A stretch of 64,000 nt of DNA from Dietzia psychralcaliphila. Its GTDB lineage: Bacteria > Actinomycetota > Actinomycetes > Mycobacteriales > Mycobacteriaceae. Both the position numbers and the translations under genes were made by a program. Location: contig NZ_CP015453.1 of NCBI RefSeq assembly GCF_003096095.1, positions 372,001 through 436,000 of the forward strand, given 5' to 3'. Positions 1 to 7,604 of this stretch are shown here, piece after piece. The notes under the pieces were generated by a model, which saw only the letters and a program-made list of their open reading frames with translations, did not search any database and was not told the origin of the DNA. The stretch's first letter is position 1; each line of letters begins with the position of its first letter.

Positions 1-1294
1 CCATCGACATGACCTTGGCGTCGAGCTCGTTGACGAACGCGTTGAGTCGGTCGTTGATGGGGAAGTCCACACACACGTTCCACCCCTCCATGGGGAAGGA
101 GAGCGGTGCCTGGTTCCCGGGCCCGAAGAGCTTGAACACGTTGAGGAACGAGTAGTGCCCCGAGCGCTGGATGTCGCCGATGATCTCCTTGAACCCGTCG
201 ACCGCCCCGGGCGGGACGATGAACTGGTACTGCAGGAAGCCGTCGGACCCGTACGCCCGGTTCCACTCTCCGAAGAGATCGAGCATGTGATAGAAGGCCG
301 GGAGGGTCTTGATCTTGTTCCGCGAGGTGCCGCCGAGGCGGTAGTAGACCTCGCCGATGGGGCCGAAGGTGAACTTGTTGGCCAGACCGTTGGGGAACAC
401 GTCCGGGAACGTGACCAGCGGCTTGGCGTTCATGGCCAGCGGGTCCTTGGCGAGCTTGGGCGCGTATTCCTCGAGCTGGGCGAGCGTGGCCAGGGACCCG
501 CGGGAGACCGCGGCGCGGCCGAGCTTCGGCGGCGCGCTGATCGCGTCGAACCACGCTGAGGAGTAGGTGTACTTGGCCTCGGACCCGTCGGTGTGCAGGG
601 CGATGGTCTCGTCGAGCGAGGCGGTCTGGTCCGAGTCCGCGAGGAAGAAGGCGGTCTCGGTGCGGGTCATGGCGATCCACGCCTTGAGGACCACGCCCGT
701 GAGGCCGTTGCCTCCGATCGTGGCCCAGAACAGCGTGCCCCCCGGGTCGTCGGACGTCCCACCGGGCTCGAGCGTGAGGACGCGGCCGTCCGCGACGAGC
801 AGCTCCATTCGCGTCACGTGGTTGCCGAACGACCCCGCCGAGTGATGGTTCTTGCCGTGGATGTCGTGCCCGATGGCGCCACCGACGGTGACCAGACGCG
901 TGCCCGGCAGCACCGGTACCCACAGCCCGAACGGCAGTGCGGCGCGCATGAGTTGGTCCAGGTTGACACCGGCGTCGACCACCGCGAGCGCCTTCTCGGC
1001 GTTGAGCTCGTGGATACGGTTGAAGCGGCTCATGTCCAGCACCAGACCGCCGGAGTTCTGCGCGCTGTCCCCGTACGAGCGGCCGAGTCCCCGGGCCACC
1101 ACCCCGCGTTGCAGGTGAGCGGGGCCGGAGGCGTTGGCGTCGTTGACCGCCGCGACGGCCGCCGAGATCTCCTCCACCGAGCGCGGGGTGAGCACGTGGC
1201 TCATGGCCGGCGCGGTGCGTCCCCAGCCGGTGAGGCGCTTGAGTTCGGTGTCCAGGGAGGACTGGGCCGGGGTGGTCTGCTGCGTGGTGCTCAC
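1..1294 (-). CDS. dprE1: DprE1, decaprenylphosphoryl-ribose 2'-oxidase (partial, 3' end off window)
   Basis: FAD-dependent oxidase that, with DprE2, epimerises decaprenylphosphoryl-ribose to the arabinose donor used for arabinogalactan and lipoarabinomannan; it acts at the inner face or periplasmic side of the membrane. The first 431 codons are present and the C-terminus runs off the left edge. Visible landmarks are the FAD loop [10 protein letters not shown] (68-77), the flavin region [15 protein letters not shown] (138-152) and GWNVCVDFP near 404-412. Cys408 corresponds to the cysteine attacked by benzothiazinone inhibitors in the M. tuberculosis enzyme. The start is GTG, reading VSTTQQ, and the sequence follows the Mtb protein closely from about residue 18. 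In Mtb, dprE1 sits beside a GtrA gene; here about 5.6 kb of other genes separate them. Confidence 0.95.
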   Translation of the reverse strand, partial: MSTTQQTTPAQSSLDTELKRLTGWGRTAPAMSHVLTPRSVEEISAAVAAVNDANASGPAHLQRGVVARGLGRSYGDSAQNSGGLVLDMSRFNRIHELNAEKALAVVDAGVNLDQLMRAALPFGLWVPVLPGTRLVTVGGAIGHDIHGKNHHSAGSFGNHVTRMELLVADGRVLTLEPGGTSDDPGGTLFWATIGGNGLTGVVLKAWIAMTRTETAFFLADSDQTASLDETIALHTDGSEAKYTYSSAWFDAISAPPKLGRAAVSRGSLATLAQLEEYAPKLAKDPLAMNAKPLVTFPDVFPNGLANKFTFGPIGEVYYRLGGTSRNKIKTLPAFYHMLDLFGEWNRAYGSDGFLQYQFIVPPGAVDGFKEIIGDIQRSGHYSFLNVFKLFGPGNQAPLSFPMEGWNVCVDFPINDRLNAFVNELDAKVMSM

Positions 1295-1407
1295 CCGGTC
1301 GAGGCTACCGCCCGTGGGGGCGGAGTCGTCGTCACGACGCCCGGGTGTGATGTGCCCGACGACAACGTGCGCACCTCCGGTGGCCGATCCGCCACCCGGG
1401 GGCCGGA

Positions 1408-2832
1408 TCAGCGGCACCCCGTGGTGAACGGCACGCCGCGGGCTCGGGCGTCGACCCAGTCGAGCGCGGGGCCGACCGCCGTGTAGGCGCCGGTCACGTG
1501 TTCACCGGCCACCGGCGTGTATTCCACGTCCGCACCCGCCGCGCACCACTCGTCGACCAGCCTGTGGGCGGTCCACTCCGGGACGAAGGTGTCCCCGGGG
1601 CCCTGTGACGAGCCCGGACCGGGGCCCATCGGGACGGTCGCGTCGGCGTGCCACACCTGCACCGGCCCGGAGGGGACCTCACGTGGATCCGCTCCGCGGG
1701 CGGGATCCGCCCGCCCCAACCTGTTCCGGGCCATCACCTCGATCACCGTGGGATCGGTGCGGGGGTCGACGTCGGTGATCGCCGACAGCGGGAAAGGGGC
1801 GAGTCCGCCGACCGTGTTGGTGGACGCGCAGGCGTCGCGGAGCTGGTGTGCCACCACGTCGCCGGTGTCGTTGAGCAGCGGGTACAGCTGCGGGTACTCG
1901 CGGGCCAGCCCCAGCACGGCGGCGCGGTAGAGGCCGGAGGCGAGCGTCCCGTCCATCGTGTCGAACAGGTCCGCGTAGTCGGCGGGGACCCCGCCCACGG
2001 AGGACCCGACCAGCACCCCGGTGAGCTCGGGTGCGTACACCGGCTGCAGCTGGGCGGCCCATCCCGTGGCGATTCCCCCACCGGAGTACCCCACCTGGAC
2101 CACGCGCGACGCGGAGAAGATCGGACCCGGGTCACCGGCCGGGGTGAAGGCGCGGGCCGCGCGGACCCCGTCCAGGACGGCCCGGCCGTTCGCCCGTCCC
2201 GCCGCGTAGGCGGCCCGTGGGCCCTGGAAGTCCGTGAGCACGAGCCCGTAACCACGGTCGGCGAGGATCTGCAGGAAGGGCGGCAGTTCCATGTTGAGCT
2301 TGTGGGGCAGGACGTGCGAGGGCATGCACGTCAACCCCAGCGAGTCGATGGTCACGTTGAACGACACCAGCGGCCTGGGACCCGGGCCGGGCCACGGCGT
2401 GGCCGGCTCGATGATCGTGGACACGATCTGCTGCGGTCGGTCGTGGGAGTCGGCGCTCTGGACCAGGACCTGCCATCCACGCCCGAAGTTGCGGACGTTG
2501 TGCGGCGGGATCGACACCGGGCGGGTGGCCAGGATGGTGCCGGGAGCCGTGTCGGCGGCGACGTCGGGTGGGGAGGAGTACCACGGGTCCGGTGATGGGC
2601 TCGGGAGGTACCGCTCCGGCGTGCGCTGCTCGGGTGCGGCCGGCCGGAACGCCGCCAGGGGGTCGGGTAGATCGGCCGCCAGGGGGGCGGGCAGATCGGA
2701 GGACAGGGGGCTCGGCAGATGGGTGATCGGCTCGGGCTGGGCTCCGACGGGGGAGCCCGCGACCGTGCACGCCAGGGCGAGGGCGCCCGCCATGACCGCG
2801 GTTCCGGGACGGAAGAGGCGTCGCGAGAACAT
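1408..2832 (-). CDS. secreted LIP-family lipase
   Basis: Predicted secreted alpha/beta-hydrolase of the secretory lipase (LIP) family, 474 residues, probably hydrolysing acylglycerols or other esters outside the membrane. An N-terminal signal peptide is visible (basic start, then hydrophobic to about residue 31, ending VGAQ). The nucleophile elbow is GYSGGG with Ser250. The C-terminal [13 protein letters not shown] and GEHVTG segments fit the acid and histidine parts of the triad. Between the signal and the domain lies a Pro/Leu-rich segment with an 8-residue repeat ([16 protein letters not shown]; 24 bp at DNA level). No good ribosome binding site is seen before the ATG. It is transcribed toward dprE1 with a 113-bp gap. 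A second lipase of the same family lies near 27-28 kb. Confidence 0.85.
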   Translation of the reverse strand: MFSRRLFRPGTAVMAGALALACTVAGSPVGAQPEPITHLPSPLSSDLPAPLAADLPDPLAAFRPAAPEQRTPERYLPSPSPDPWYSSPPDVAADTAPGTILATRPVSIPPHNVRNFGRGWQVLVQSADSHDRPQQIVSTIIEPATPWPGPGPRPLVSFNVTIDSLGLTCMPSHVLPHKLNMELPPFLQILADRGYGLVLTDFQGPRAAYAAGRANGRAVLDGVRAARAFTPAGDPGPIFSASRVVQVGYSGGGIATGWAAQLQPVYAPELTGVLVGSSVGGVPADYADLFDTMDGTLASGLYRAAVLGLAREYPQLYPLLNDTGDVVAHQLRDACASTNTVGGLAPFPLSAITDVDPRTDPTVIEVMARNRLGRADPARGADPREVPSGPVQVWHADATVPMGPGPGSSQGPGDTFVPEWTAHRLVDEWCAAGADVEYTPVAGEHVTGAYTAVGPALDWVDARARGVPFTTGCR

Positions 2833-2936
2833 CGGCGTACCGTATCGCGATCAGCCTGGGAGGACCGAGGATACGTGCGCCGGGTGGGCGCCGGGCGGCC
2901 CGCGGCGGATATACGCTCGTGCGCGTGGGCCCCACG

Positions 2937-3740
2937 ATGATCGAGCTCGGCCCCGCCCTCGCGGTGGCTGTGGTGCTGTTCGTCGTCATCGGGACGGCGG
3001 CCGCCTGGCTGGGGCGGACGGGACTGGAGCGCGAGGTCCCGTGGGCCTCGATCCGCGCCGCCGTGCAGCTCATCGTCCTCGCGCTCGTCATCGGCTACGT
3101 GGCCGACCGGGCGTGGCTGGTCGGGGTGTTCGTCGTGGTGATGGCGACGACGGCGTCGTGGGCGGCGGCAGGGAGGCTCGCCCGGCGCAGCAACCCGCAG
3201 GCTCGGATGGCACGGGCGTCGGGGACGCAGGCGCCGAAGACGTGGGCGCTGGGGATGCGGGCCAGGGTGCGCGACGCGCTGTGGTGCGCGCTGCCCGTGG
3301 CCGTGCCGCCCGTCGTCGTGGTGGCCGGCCTGATCGCCGCGGGGGTGGTGCGCCCGAACGGCCTGTCCATCATCCCCGTCGTGGGGATCTTCCTGGGCAA
3401 TGCCATGGCGATCACCGGGCTGGCGGGGCGGCGGGCGCACGACGAACTGGAGGTGCGCCACGGAGAGGTCGAGGCCGCGTTGTCACTCGGGTTCACCGAC
3501 TACCCGGCGCGGATGATGGTCTGCCGCGAGGCGGCCGCGACCGCGCTCTCCCCGTCGCTGGACCAGACGCGGACGATCGGCCTCGTGACCATCCCGGGTG
3601 CCTTCGTGGGCATGATCCTCGGCGGCGCCGAGCCGTGGCAGGCCGGCGTGATGCAGTTGTTCGTCTCGACCGGGATCCTCGCCTGCGGGGCGATCGCCCT
3701 GGTCGTCACCACCCTGCTCGTGGCCGTCGATCGGCTGTAG
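2937..3740 (+). CDS. FetB/UPF0014-family membrane permease
   Basis: Polytopic membrane protein of the UPF0014 family (267 residues, about seven hydrophobic segments), related to E. coli FetB, the permease of an iron-export ABC system. The family pattern is clear: hydrophobic N-terminus, then SIRAAVQL, a central NPQARMARAS-type loop, GNAMAITG and EAALSLG. An upstream GTG at 2919 is possible, but the ATG reading MIELGP matches the family start better. No FetA-type ATPase is adjacent, so the partner must be elsewhere or the protein works otherwise. It is divergent from the lipase and converges on a small gene. Confidence 0.82.
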   Translation: MIELGPALAVAVVLFVVIGTAAAWLGRTGLEREVPWASIRAAVQLIVLALVIGYVADRAWLVGVFVVVMATTASWAAAGRLARRSNPQARMARASGTQAPKTWALGMRARVRDALWCALPVAVPPVVVVAGLIAAGVVRPNGLSIIPVVGIFLGNAMAITGLAGRRAHDELEVRHGEVEAALSLGFTDYPARMMVCREAAATALSPSLDQTRTIGLVTIPGAFVGMILGGAEPWQAGVMQLFVSTGILACGAIALVVTTLLVAVDRL

Positions 3741-3760
3741 CGGACCGGCGCCGGGTCTGA

Positions 3761-3943
3761 TCAGGCGGAGCCGCGCGTGGTCGGCGTCGAGAGGACCACC
3801 CGACCGGTGGGGGTGCACGACGGCGCTGCCGGGCGACGGTGGGGCGCGCGCAGCGGCGATGACGGCGGGATCGCGCGGCCGGTCGGCGTGTACGAGAAGG
3901 CGGTCGGCGCGCTGTTCAGGGCGGGGTTGCGGTACTGGGACAT
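3761..3943 (-). CDS. small protein of unknown function, 60 residues
   Basis: I do not recognise this protein. It has a perfect AGGAGG Shine-Dalgarno 7 bases before the ATG, one of the strongest in the window, which argues that it is translated. The product is Pro/Ser/Thr/Arg-rich, starts MSQYRNPALNS and has a duplicated element (SYTPTGRAI near 17-25 and SCTPTGRVV near 43-51). There is no signal peptide or membrane segment. It stands alone, converging on the FetB-like gene with a roughly 400-bp untranslated region upstream. Options are a small regulatory or modified peptide, or a lineage-specific orphan. Function is unknown. Confidence 0.55.
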   Translation of the reverse strand: MSQYRNPALNSAPTAFSYTPTGRAIPPSSPLRAPHRRPAAPSCTPTGRVVLSTPTTRGSA

Positions 3944-4351
3944 GGGATTCCTCCTGGTCGTCGAAGAGAAGGAACAACGACGGACCGCCCGGGGCGGCGC
4001 CGACGTGTCCTGCTCAGATGCGTTGCGGAGGCGACGACGACTCACCCGGAGGAGTGGCGCGAACCTGGTGGTGTGGACGCCGTGTGGAGATGGGGTGGCC
4101 GGAACTGATCGCTCCCGCGGAATCGAACGCACTCGGCGGATACGCCGTTGTCAGTTCGACCAGAAACGCGCTGGTATGCGCGCGATGGAAGAACAATGGC
4201 ACGTCCGCGGGCGGAGGGCAAGTCTCGTGACGATCTTCACGCTATCCACACGAATCGCCGGCGGATGCTTCACACCCGAACGGTGGAATCGAGGTGTCGG
4301 AGAAAGCAGTATGCGAGGCCCCCACGGTGGGGCCGGGACGAGGTGAGAACG
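3944..4351. other. 408-bp intergenic region between divergent genes
   Basis: No convincing gene. It must hold the promoters of the 60-residue gene (leftward) and the DUF2202 gene (rightward). Its base composition is less GC-rich than its neighbours from about 4080 to 4310. A short inverted repeat CGTGA-6-TCACG lies near 4227-4242, and an imperfect hairpin GGCCCCCA/TGGGGCC (4317-4334) sits just before the DUF2202 ribosome binding site. A minus-strand reading frame near 4014-4202 has no ribosome binding site and unconvincing codon use, and I do not accept it. Confidence 0.5.
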
Positions 4352-5128
4352 ATGAGGACGAGCTCGAACAGGACCATCCGTCGGACGATGGCGGCAGTCG
4401 CCGCGGCCGGGGCGGTGGCCGCGGCCGCGGCCGGGGGGTACGCGCTGGCCGGGACCGACGGGCCCGCCGGGGACACCCGGGTCGCGATGGTCGCCGCCCA
4501 AGAGCAACAGGGTCACGGTGCGCCCGGTGAGGGCGGCCCCGGACAGGGCCGACAGGGCGACGAGCCGGGTCGGCAGGGTCAGCCGGGTCAGCAGGGTCAC
4601 CGCCAGCAGGGGCAGGGTCACGACCAGCAGGGCCAGGGTCACGACCAGCAGGGCCAGGGCGGGCAGGGCCACCAACTCGAGATCCCGGCGCCCGCCGGCA
4701 CGCTGTCCGCGAAGGAGGCCGAGACGCTGTCGATGATGCGAGAGGAGGAGCGGCTCGCCCATGATCTGTACGTGGCGCTGGGCGAGGCGTGGCCGGACCG
4801 TCGGTTCGAGAACATCTCCGCCGCCGAGACCAGGCACGGCGACGCGACGGCCACGCTGCTCGCCAACCACGACCTGCCCGATCCGTCCGTCGGGTCCACT
4901 CCGGGCGAGTACGCCTACCCTGAGCTCCAGGAGCTCTACGACGGCTGGCTGGCCCGGGGACTGACCTCGAAGTCCGAGGCGCTCGCCGTGGGCGCGGAAC
5001 TGGAGCGGCGCGACATCGCCGACCTCGAGGCCGCGATGGAGGCCACCACCCAACCCGATCTGGACGCCGTCTACGACCACCTCAGGGTTGGTTCGGAGAG
5101 GCACCTGCGGGCGTTCGAGCGAGGCTGA
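4352..5128 (+). CDS. DUF2202 ferritin-like protein with Q/G-rich linker, exported
   Basis: 258-residue exported protein with a C-terminal DUF2202 domain (about residues 112-255), a ferritin-like helical fold of unknown biochemical role. The domain signature is clear: LSAKEAETLSMMREEERLAHDLYVAL (given here only as landmarks: MREEERLAHDLY and ETRHGDATATLL), whose Glu/His residues resemble metal ligands. Residues 1-35 form an Ala-rich signal or anchor segment. Between them is a Gln/Gly/His-rich linker with two perfect 21-bp repeats (4613-4654). The start is the ATG after GAGGTGAG. The 3' end overlaps the convergent histidine kinase gene by 47 bp. The adjacent two-component system could regulate it, which is an inference from position only. 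Confidence 0.82.
   Translation: MRTSSNRTIRRTMAAVAAAGAVAAAAAGGYALAGTDGPAGDTRVAMVAAQEQQGHGAPGEGGPGQGRQGDEPGRQGQPGQQGHRQQGQGHDQQGQGHDQQGQGGQGHQLEIPAPAGTLSAKEAETLSMMREEERLAHDLYVALGEAWPDRRFENISAAETRHGDATATLLANHDLPDPSVGSTPGEYAYPELQELYDGWLARGLTSKSEALAVGAELERRDIADLEAAMEATTQPDLDAVYDHLRVGSERHLRAFERG
4613..4654 (+). repeat. 21-bp tandem repeat, two perfect copies
   Basis: Two identical 21-bp units, each encoding a seven-residue Gln/Gly/His/Asp block in the linker of the DUF2202 protein. They are embedded in a longer Q/G-rich stretch of about 4530-4675. The frame is preserved. Confidence 0.85.
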
Positions 5129-6185
5129 AGACGAAGGTTGATCCCTGGCCCGGGCCCCGGGAGGTGACCGTGAGGTCGCCCCCGTGGGCCCGGGCCAGTT
5201 GGCGTCCGATGGTGAGCCCGAGACCGGACCCGCCCGAGTGTCCGCCGGGGCCACGGTGGAAGCGCTCGAAGACCTGCTCCGAGGCCTCGGCGTCCAGGCC
5301 CAGGCCGGTGTCGGACACGGTGATCTCCGCGCCGCCCGGGGTGCCCCGGACCGAGACCGCGACCCAGCCGTGCTCGGTGGCGGCGAGGGCGTTGACGACG
5401 AGGTTCTCGAGGACCTGCGCGACGCGGTCGGGGTCGACGACGAGGACCACCTCCCCGACCGGTGGGTCCATCCGGAGCTCGACGTCCGTCGCGGCGAACC
5501 CTGGTCTCAGCCGGTCGACGGTGCCGCGCACCAGCGCGGCGAGATCGGTCTCGGTCGACGCGAGCTCGAGCCTGCCCTCGACGCCCCGGGACAGCGTCGA
5601 CAGATCCTCGGACAGTCGCCTGAGCCGGGCGCTCTCGGCGCGGACGTGCCGCAGTTCCTCGACGCCGAACACGCCGTCGGCGATGCCCTCCACATACCCG
5701 TCCACCACGGTCAGCGGCGTCCGCATCTCGTGCGCGACCTCGGAGATGAGGCGCATCCGGCGTGCCTCGGTCTCGGCGATCGTGCGGGCGAGGGTCGTCA
5801 CGTCGTCGGCGAGGGCGGCGATCTCACGCTCGGGGGGACGGGTGATCCGACGGGTGTAGTCCCCCGCGGCGATCGCGGTGGTGGCGGCACCCACCTCCGC
5901 GAGGGAGCGGAGCAGGCGGCGGCCGACGATCCCGGCCGCGAGGAGGGCGACGGTCACGCCGGCGACCGCGCCCCACACGGTGGCCGTCGTGACGGCGTCG
6001 GCGACGGTCGCGCGGAGGCCCGGTCCGGCCCCGCGGACACCGTCTCCGCCGGGTCCGCCGGGCCGGAGGGAGTCGTCGAACAGCATCGGCGCCGTCAGCC
6101 GCACCACGAGCAGGACCACGACGACGCCGGTGACCGCCACCGCGAGGTGGGACAGGAACAACCGACCGCGGAGGGTGCGGATCAT
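5082..6185 (-). CDS. sensor histidine kinase
   Basis: Membrane sensor kinase, 367 residues, partner of the response regulator just upstream. Two membrane segments (about 10-31 and 70-88) flank a short Gly/Pro-rich external loop of about 35 residues. HAMP follows, then a HisKA box AHEMRTPL with phospho-acceptor His152, and a HATPase_c domain (N box ENLVVNALA, G1 DTGLGLD, G2 GSGLGLTIG). The small sensor loop suggests intramembrane or envelope-stress sensing rather than a bulky ligand domain. The ATG overlaps the regulator stop (ATGA), so the two are translationally coupled. The stimulus and targets are unknown. Confidence 0.93.
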   Translation of the reverse strand: MIRTLRGRLFLSHLAVAVTGVVVVLLVVRLTAPMLFDDSLRPGGPGGDGVRGAGPGLRATVADAVTTATVWGAVAGVTVALLAAGIVGRRLLRSLAEVGAATTAIAAGDYTRRITRPPEREIAALADDVTTLARTIAETEARRMRLISEVAHEMRTPLTVVDGYVEGIADGVFGVEELRHVRAESARLRRLSEDLSTLSRGVEGRLELASTETDLAALVRGTVDRLRPGFAATDVELRMDPPVGEVVLVVDPDRVAQVLENLVVNALAATEHGWVAVSVRGTPGGAEITVSDTGLGLDAEASEQVFERFHRGPGGHSGGSGLGLTIGRQLARAHGGDLTVTSRGPGQGSTFVFSLARTPAGASPNQP

Positions 6186-6904
6186 CGCGCACCCCCGTGG
6201 CCCGCGGGCCGGAGGACCTTATACCCCGCGCCCCGGACGGTGGCGACGAACCGGGGCGTCGCCGGATCATCCGCCAGGGCCCGGCGCAGGCCGCGGACGT
6301 GGACGTCGACCACCCGTTCGTCCCCGAAGTGCCCGTCCTGCCACACCGCGTCGAGCAGTTGCCGCCGGGTGAACACCTGGCCCGGCGCGGCCGCCATGGT
6401 GGCCAGCAGGTCGAACTCGATCGGGGTGAGCGGGACCCCCGCCCCGTCGACGCTCACCTCACGGGCCCCGACGTCCACGGCCAGCCCGCCGACGGTGAGC
6501 GGCGCCGCGCCGACCGGCCCGACCTCACGCGCTCGTCGCAGGACAGCGCGTACGCGGGCGGTGACCTCGCGGGGGCTGAAGGGCTTGACCACGTAGTCGT
6601 CCGCCCCGGCCTCGAGGCCGATGAGCCGGTCGACCTCCTCCGCGCGGGCGGTCACCAGGATCACGTACACCGGGGATATCGACCGCAGGTCGCGCAGAAG
6701 GTCGAGACCGTTGCCGTCGGGCAGCCCGATGTCGAGGAGGACGAGGTCCGCTGTTGCGGCGAGTCGCCTTGCCTGGGCGGCGGTGCCCGCCTCGTCGACG
6801 CCGAAGCCGTCCGCCTCCAGATAGCCGCGCAGGACCCGGCGGATGTGCGGTTCGTCGTCTACCACGAGGACGCGGCGGCGGGTGACGTGGTCGGGAGAGG
6901 ACAC
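6182..6904 (-). CDS. OmpR-family response regulator
   Basis: 240-residue DNA-binding regulator. The receiver domain (about 11-125) has the acidic pair DDEP, phospho-acceptor Asp58 in LLDIGLPDG and Lys in VVKPFSP. The winged-helix output domain (about 140-232) has the typical LTPIEFDLL, RRQLLDAVW and VDVHVRGLRRAL elements. The GTG start (VSSPDHV) is chosen because the receiver begins a few residues later; a longer reading frame extends into the divergent gtrA gene. The promoter lies in the 65-bp gap shared with gtrA. It is the first gene of a two-gene operon with the sensor kinase. Confidence 0.93.
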   Translation of the reverse strand: MSSPDHVTRRRVLVVDDEPHIRRVLRGYLEADGFGVDEAGTAAQARRLAATADLVLLDIGLPDGNGLDLLRDLRSISPVYVILVTARAEEVDRLIGLEAGADDYVVKPFSPREVTARVRAVLRRAREVGPVGAAPLTVGGLAVDVGAREVSVDGAGVPLTPIEFDLLATMAAAPGQVFTRRQLLDAVWQDGHFGDERVVDVHVRGLRRALADDPATPRFVATVRGAGYKVLRPAGHGGAR

Positions 6905-6969
6905 CTGCCCAGTGTCCCTCTCGGCGGTGCGCGGCGCGGTCGGGATCGTCCGGGATCTACCCTGGTCGA

Positions 6970-7494
6970 GTGACTTCATCCAGCGGCGCAGCACCCGACG
7001 GGGCCCGAGCGGACATCCCGGACGATTCCGTCCTCGACTCCCTGCGTGGGGCCGTCGACCCGCTCGAGGCCCGACACGAATCCGATCCGGCACGACCGAC
7101 GGACTTTCGGACCCAGGTCACCCGGTTCTTCCTCACGGGCGTCCTCTCGGCGGTGGTCGACTACGGCCTGCTGCAGCTGTTCATGCTGTTCGGGCTGGGG
7201 TACGGCCCGGCCAAGGCGCTGTCCTTCGTGGCCGGGACCCTCACGGCGTACTCGCTCAACCGTCGGTGGACCTTCCAGGCCGAGCCCTCCCGCGCCCGCT
7301 TCGTCGCCACGATGGGCCTGTACGCGGTGATGTTCGGCGTGCAGTGGGGCCTGTTCATGCTGCTGGTGCCGTGGTTCCACGACCTGGGCTGGAGCACGTT
7401 CTGGGCCACGACGATCGGATTCGTCATCGCGCAGGGCGTGGCCACGGTCACCAACTTCATCGTCCAGCGGACCGTGATCTTCCGGGTCCGCTGA
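6970..7494 (+). CDS. GtrA-family membrane protein (Rv3789-like)
   Basis: 174-residue GtrA family protein with four membrane segments between about residues 44 and 170. The family features FFLTGVLSAVVDYG and SLNRRWTF are present. GtrA proteins move or organise polyprenyl-phosphate-linked sugars. The mycobacterial homologue Rv3789 lies beside dprE1 and is tied to arabinosylation of the cell wall. Here the gene is followed after 110 bp by glfT2, so a role in arabinogalactan assembly is the likely reading. The start is GTG, reading VTSSSG. An exact substrate cannot be assigned from sequence. Confidence 0.88.
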   Translation: MTSSSGAAPDGARADIPDDSVLDSLRGAVDPLEARHESDPARPTDFRTQVTRFFLTGVLSAVVDYGLLQLFMLFGLGYGPAKALSFVAGTLTAYSLNRRWTFQAEPSRARFVATMGLYAVMFGVQWGLFMLLVPWFHDLGWSTFWATTIGFVIAQGVATVTNFIVQRTVIFRVR

Positions 7495-7604
7495 CCGCCT
7501 CCCGAGATGCTGCCCGGCCGGGGGATAGCCTGGACGGCGCGACCGGGATCCAGCCGCCCGGGCGTGAGACGACCTCCGCACCGACTCCCAGGAGCACCCG
7601 CCAC

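Noticed and set aside
4014-4202. Minus-strand frame of 62 codons upstream of the small gene
   Set aside because: No ribosome binding site, weak codon pattern and no recognisable features; the region better fits a promoter gap.
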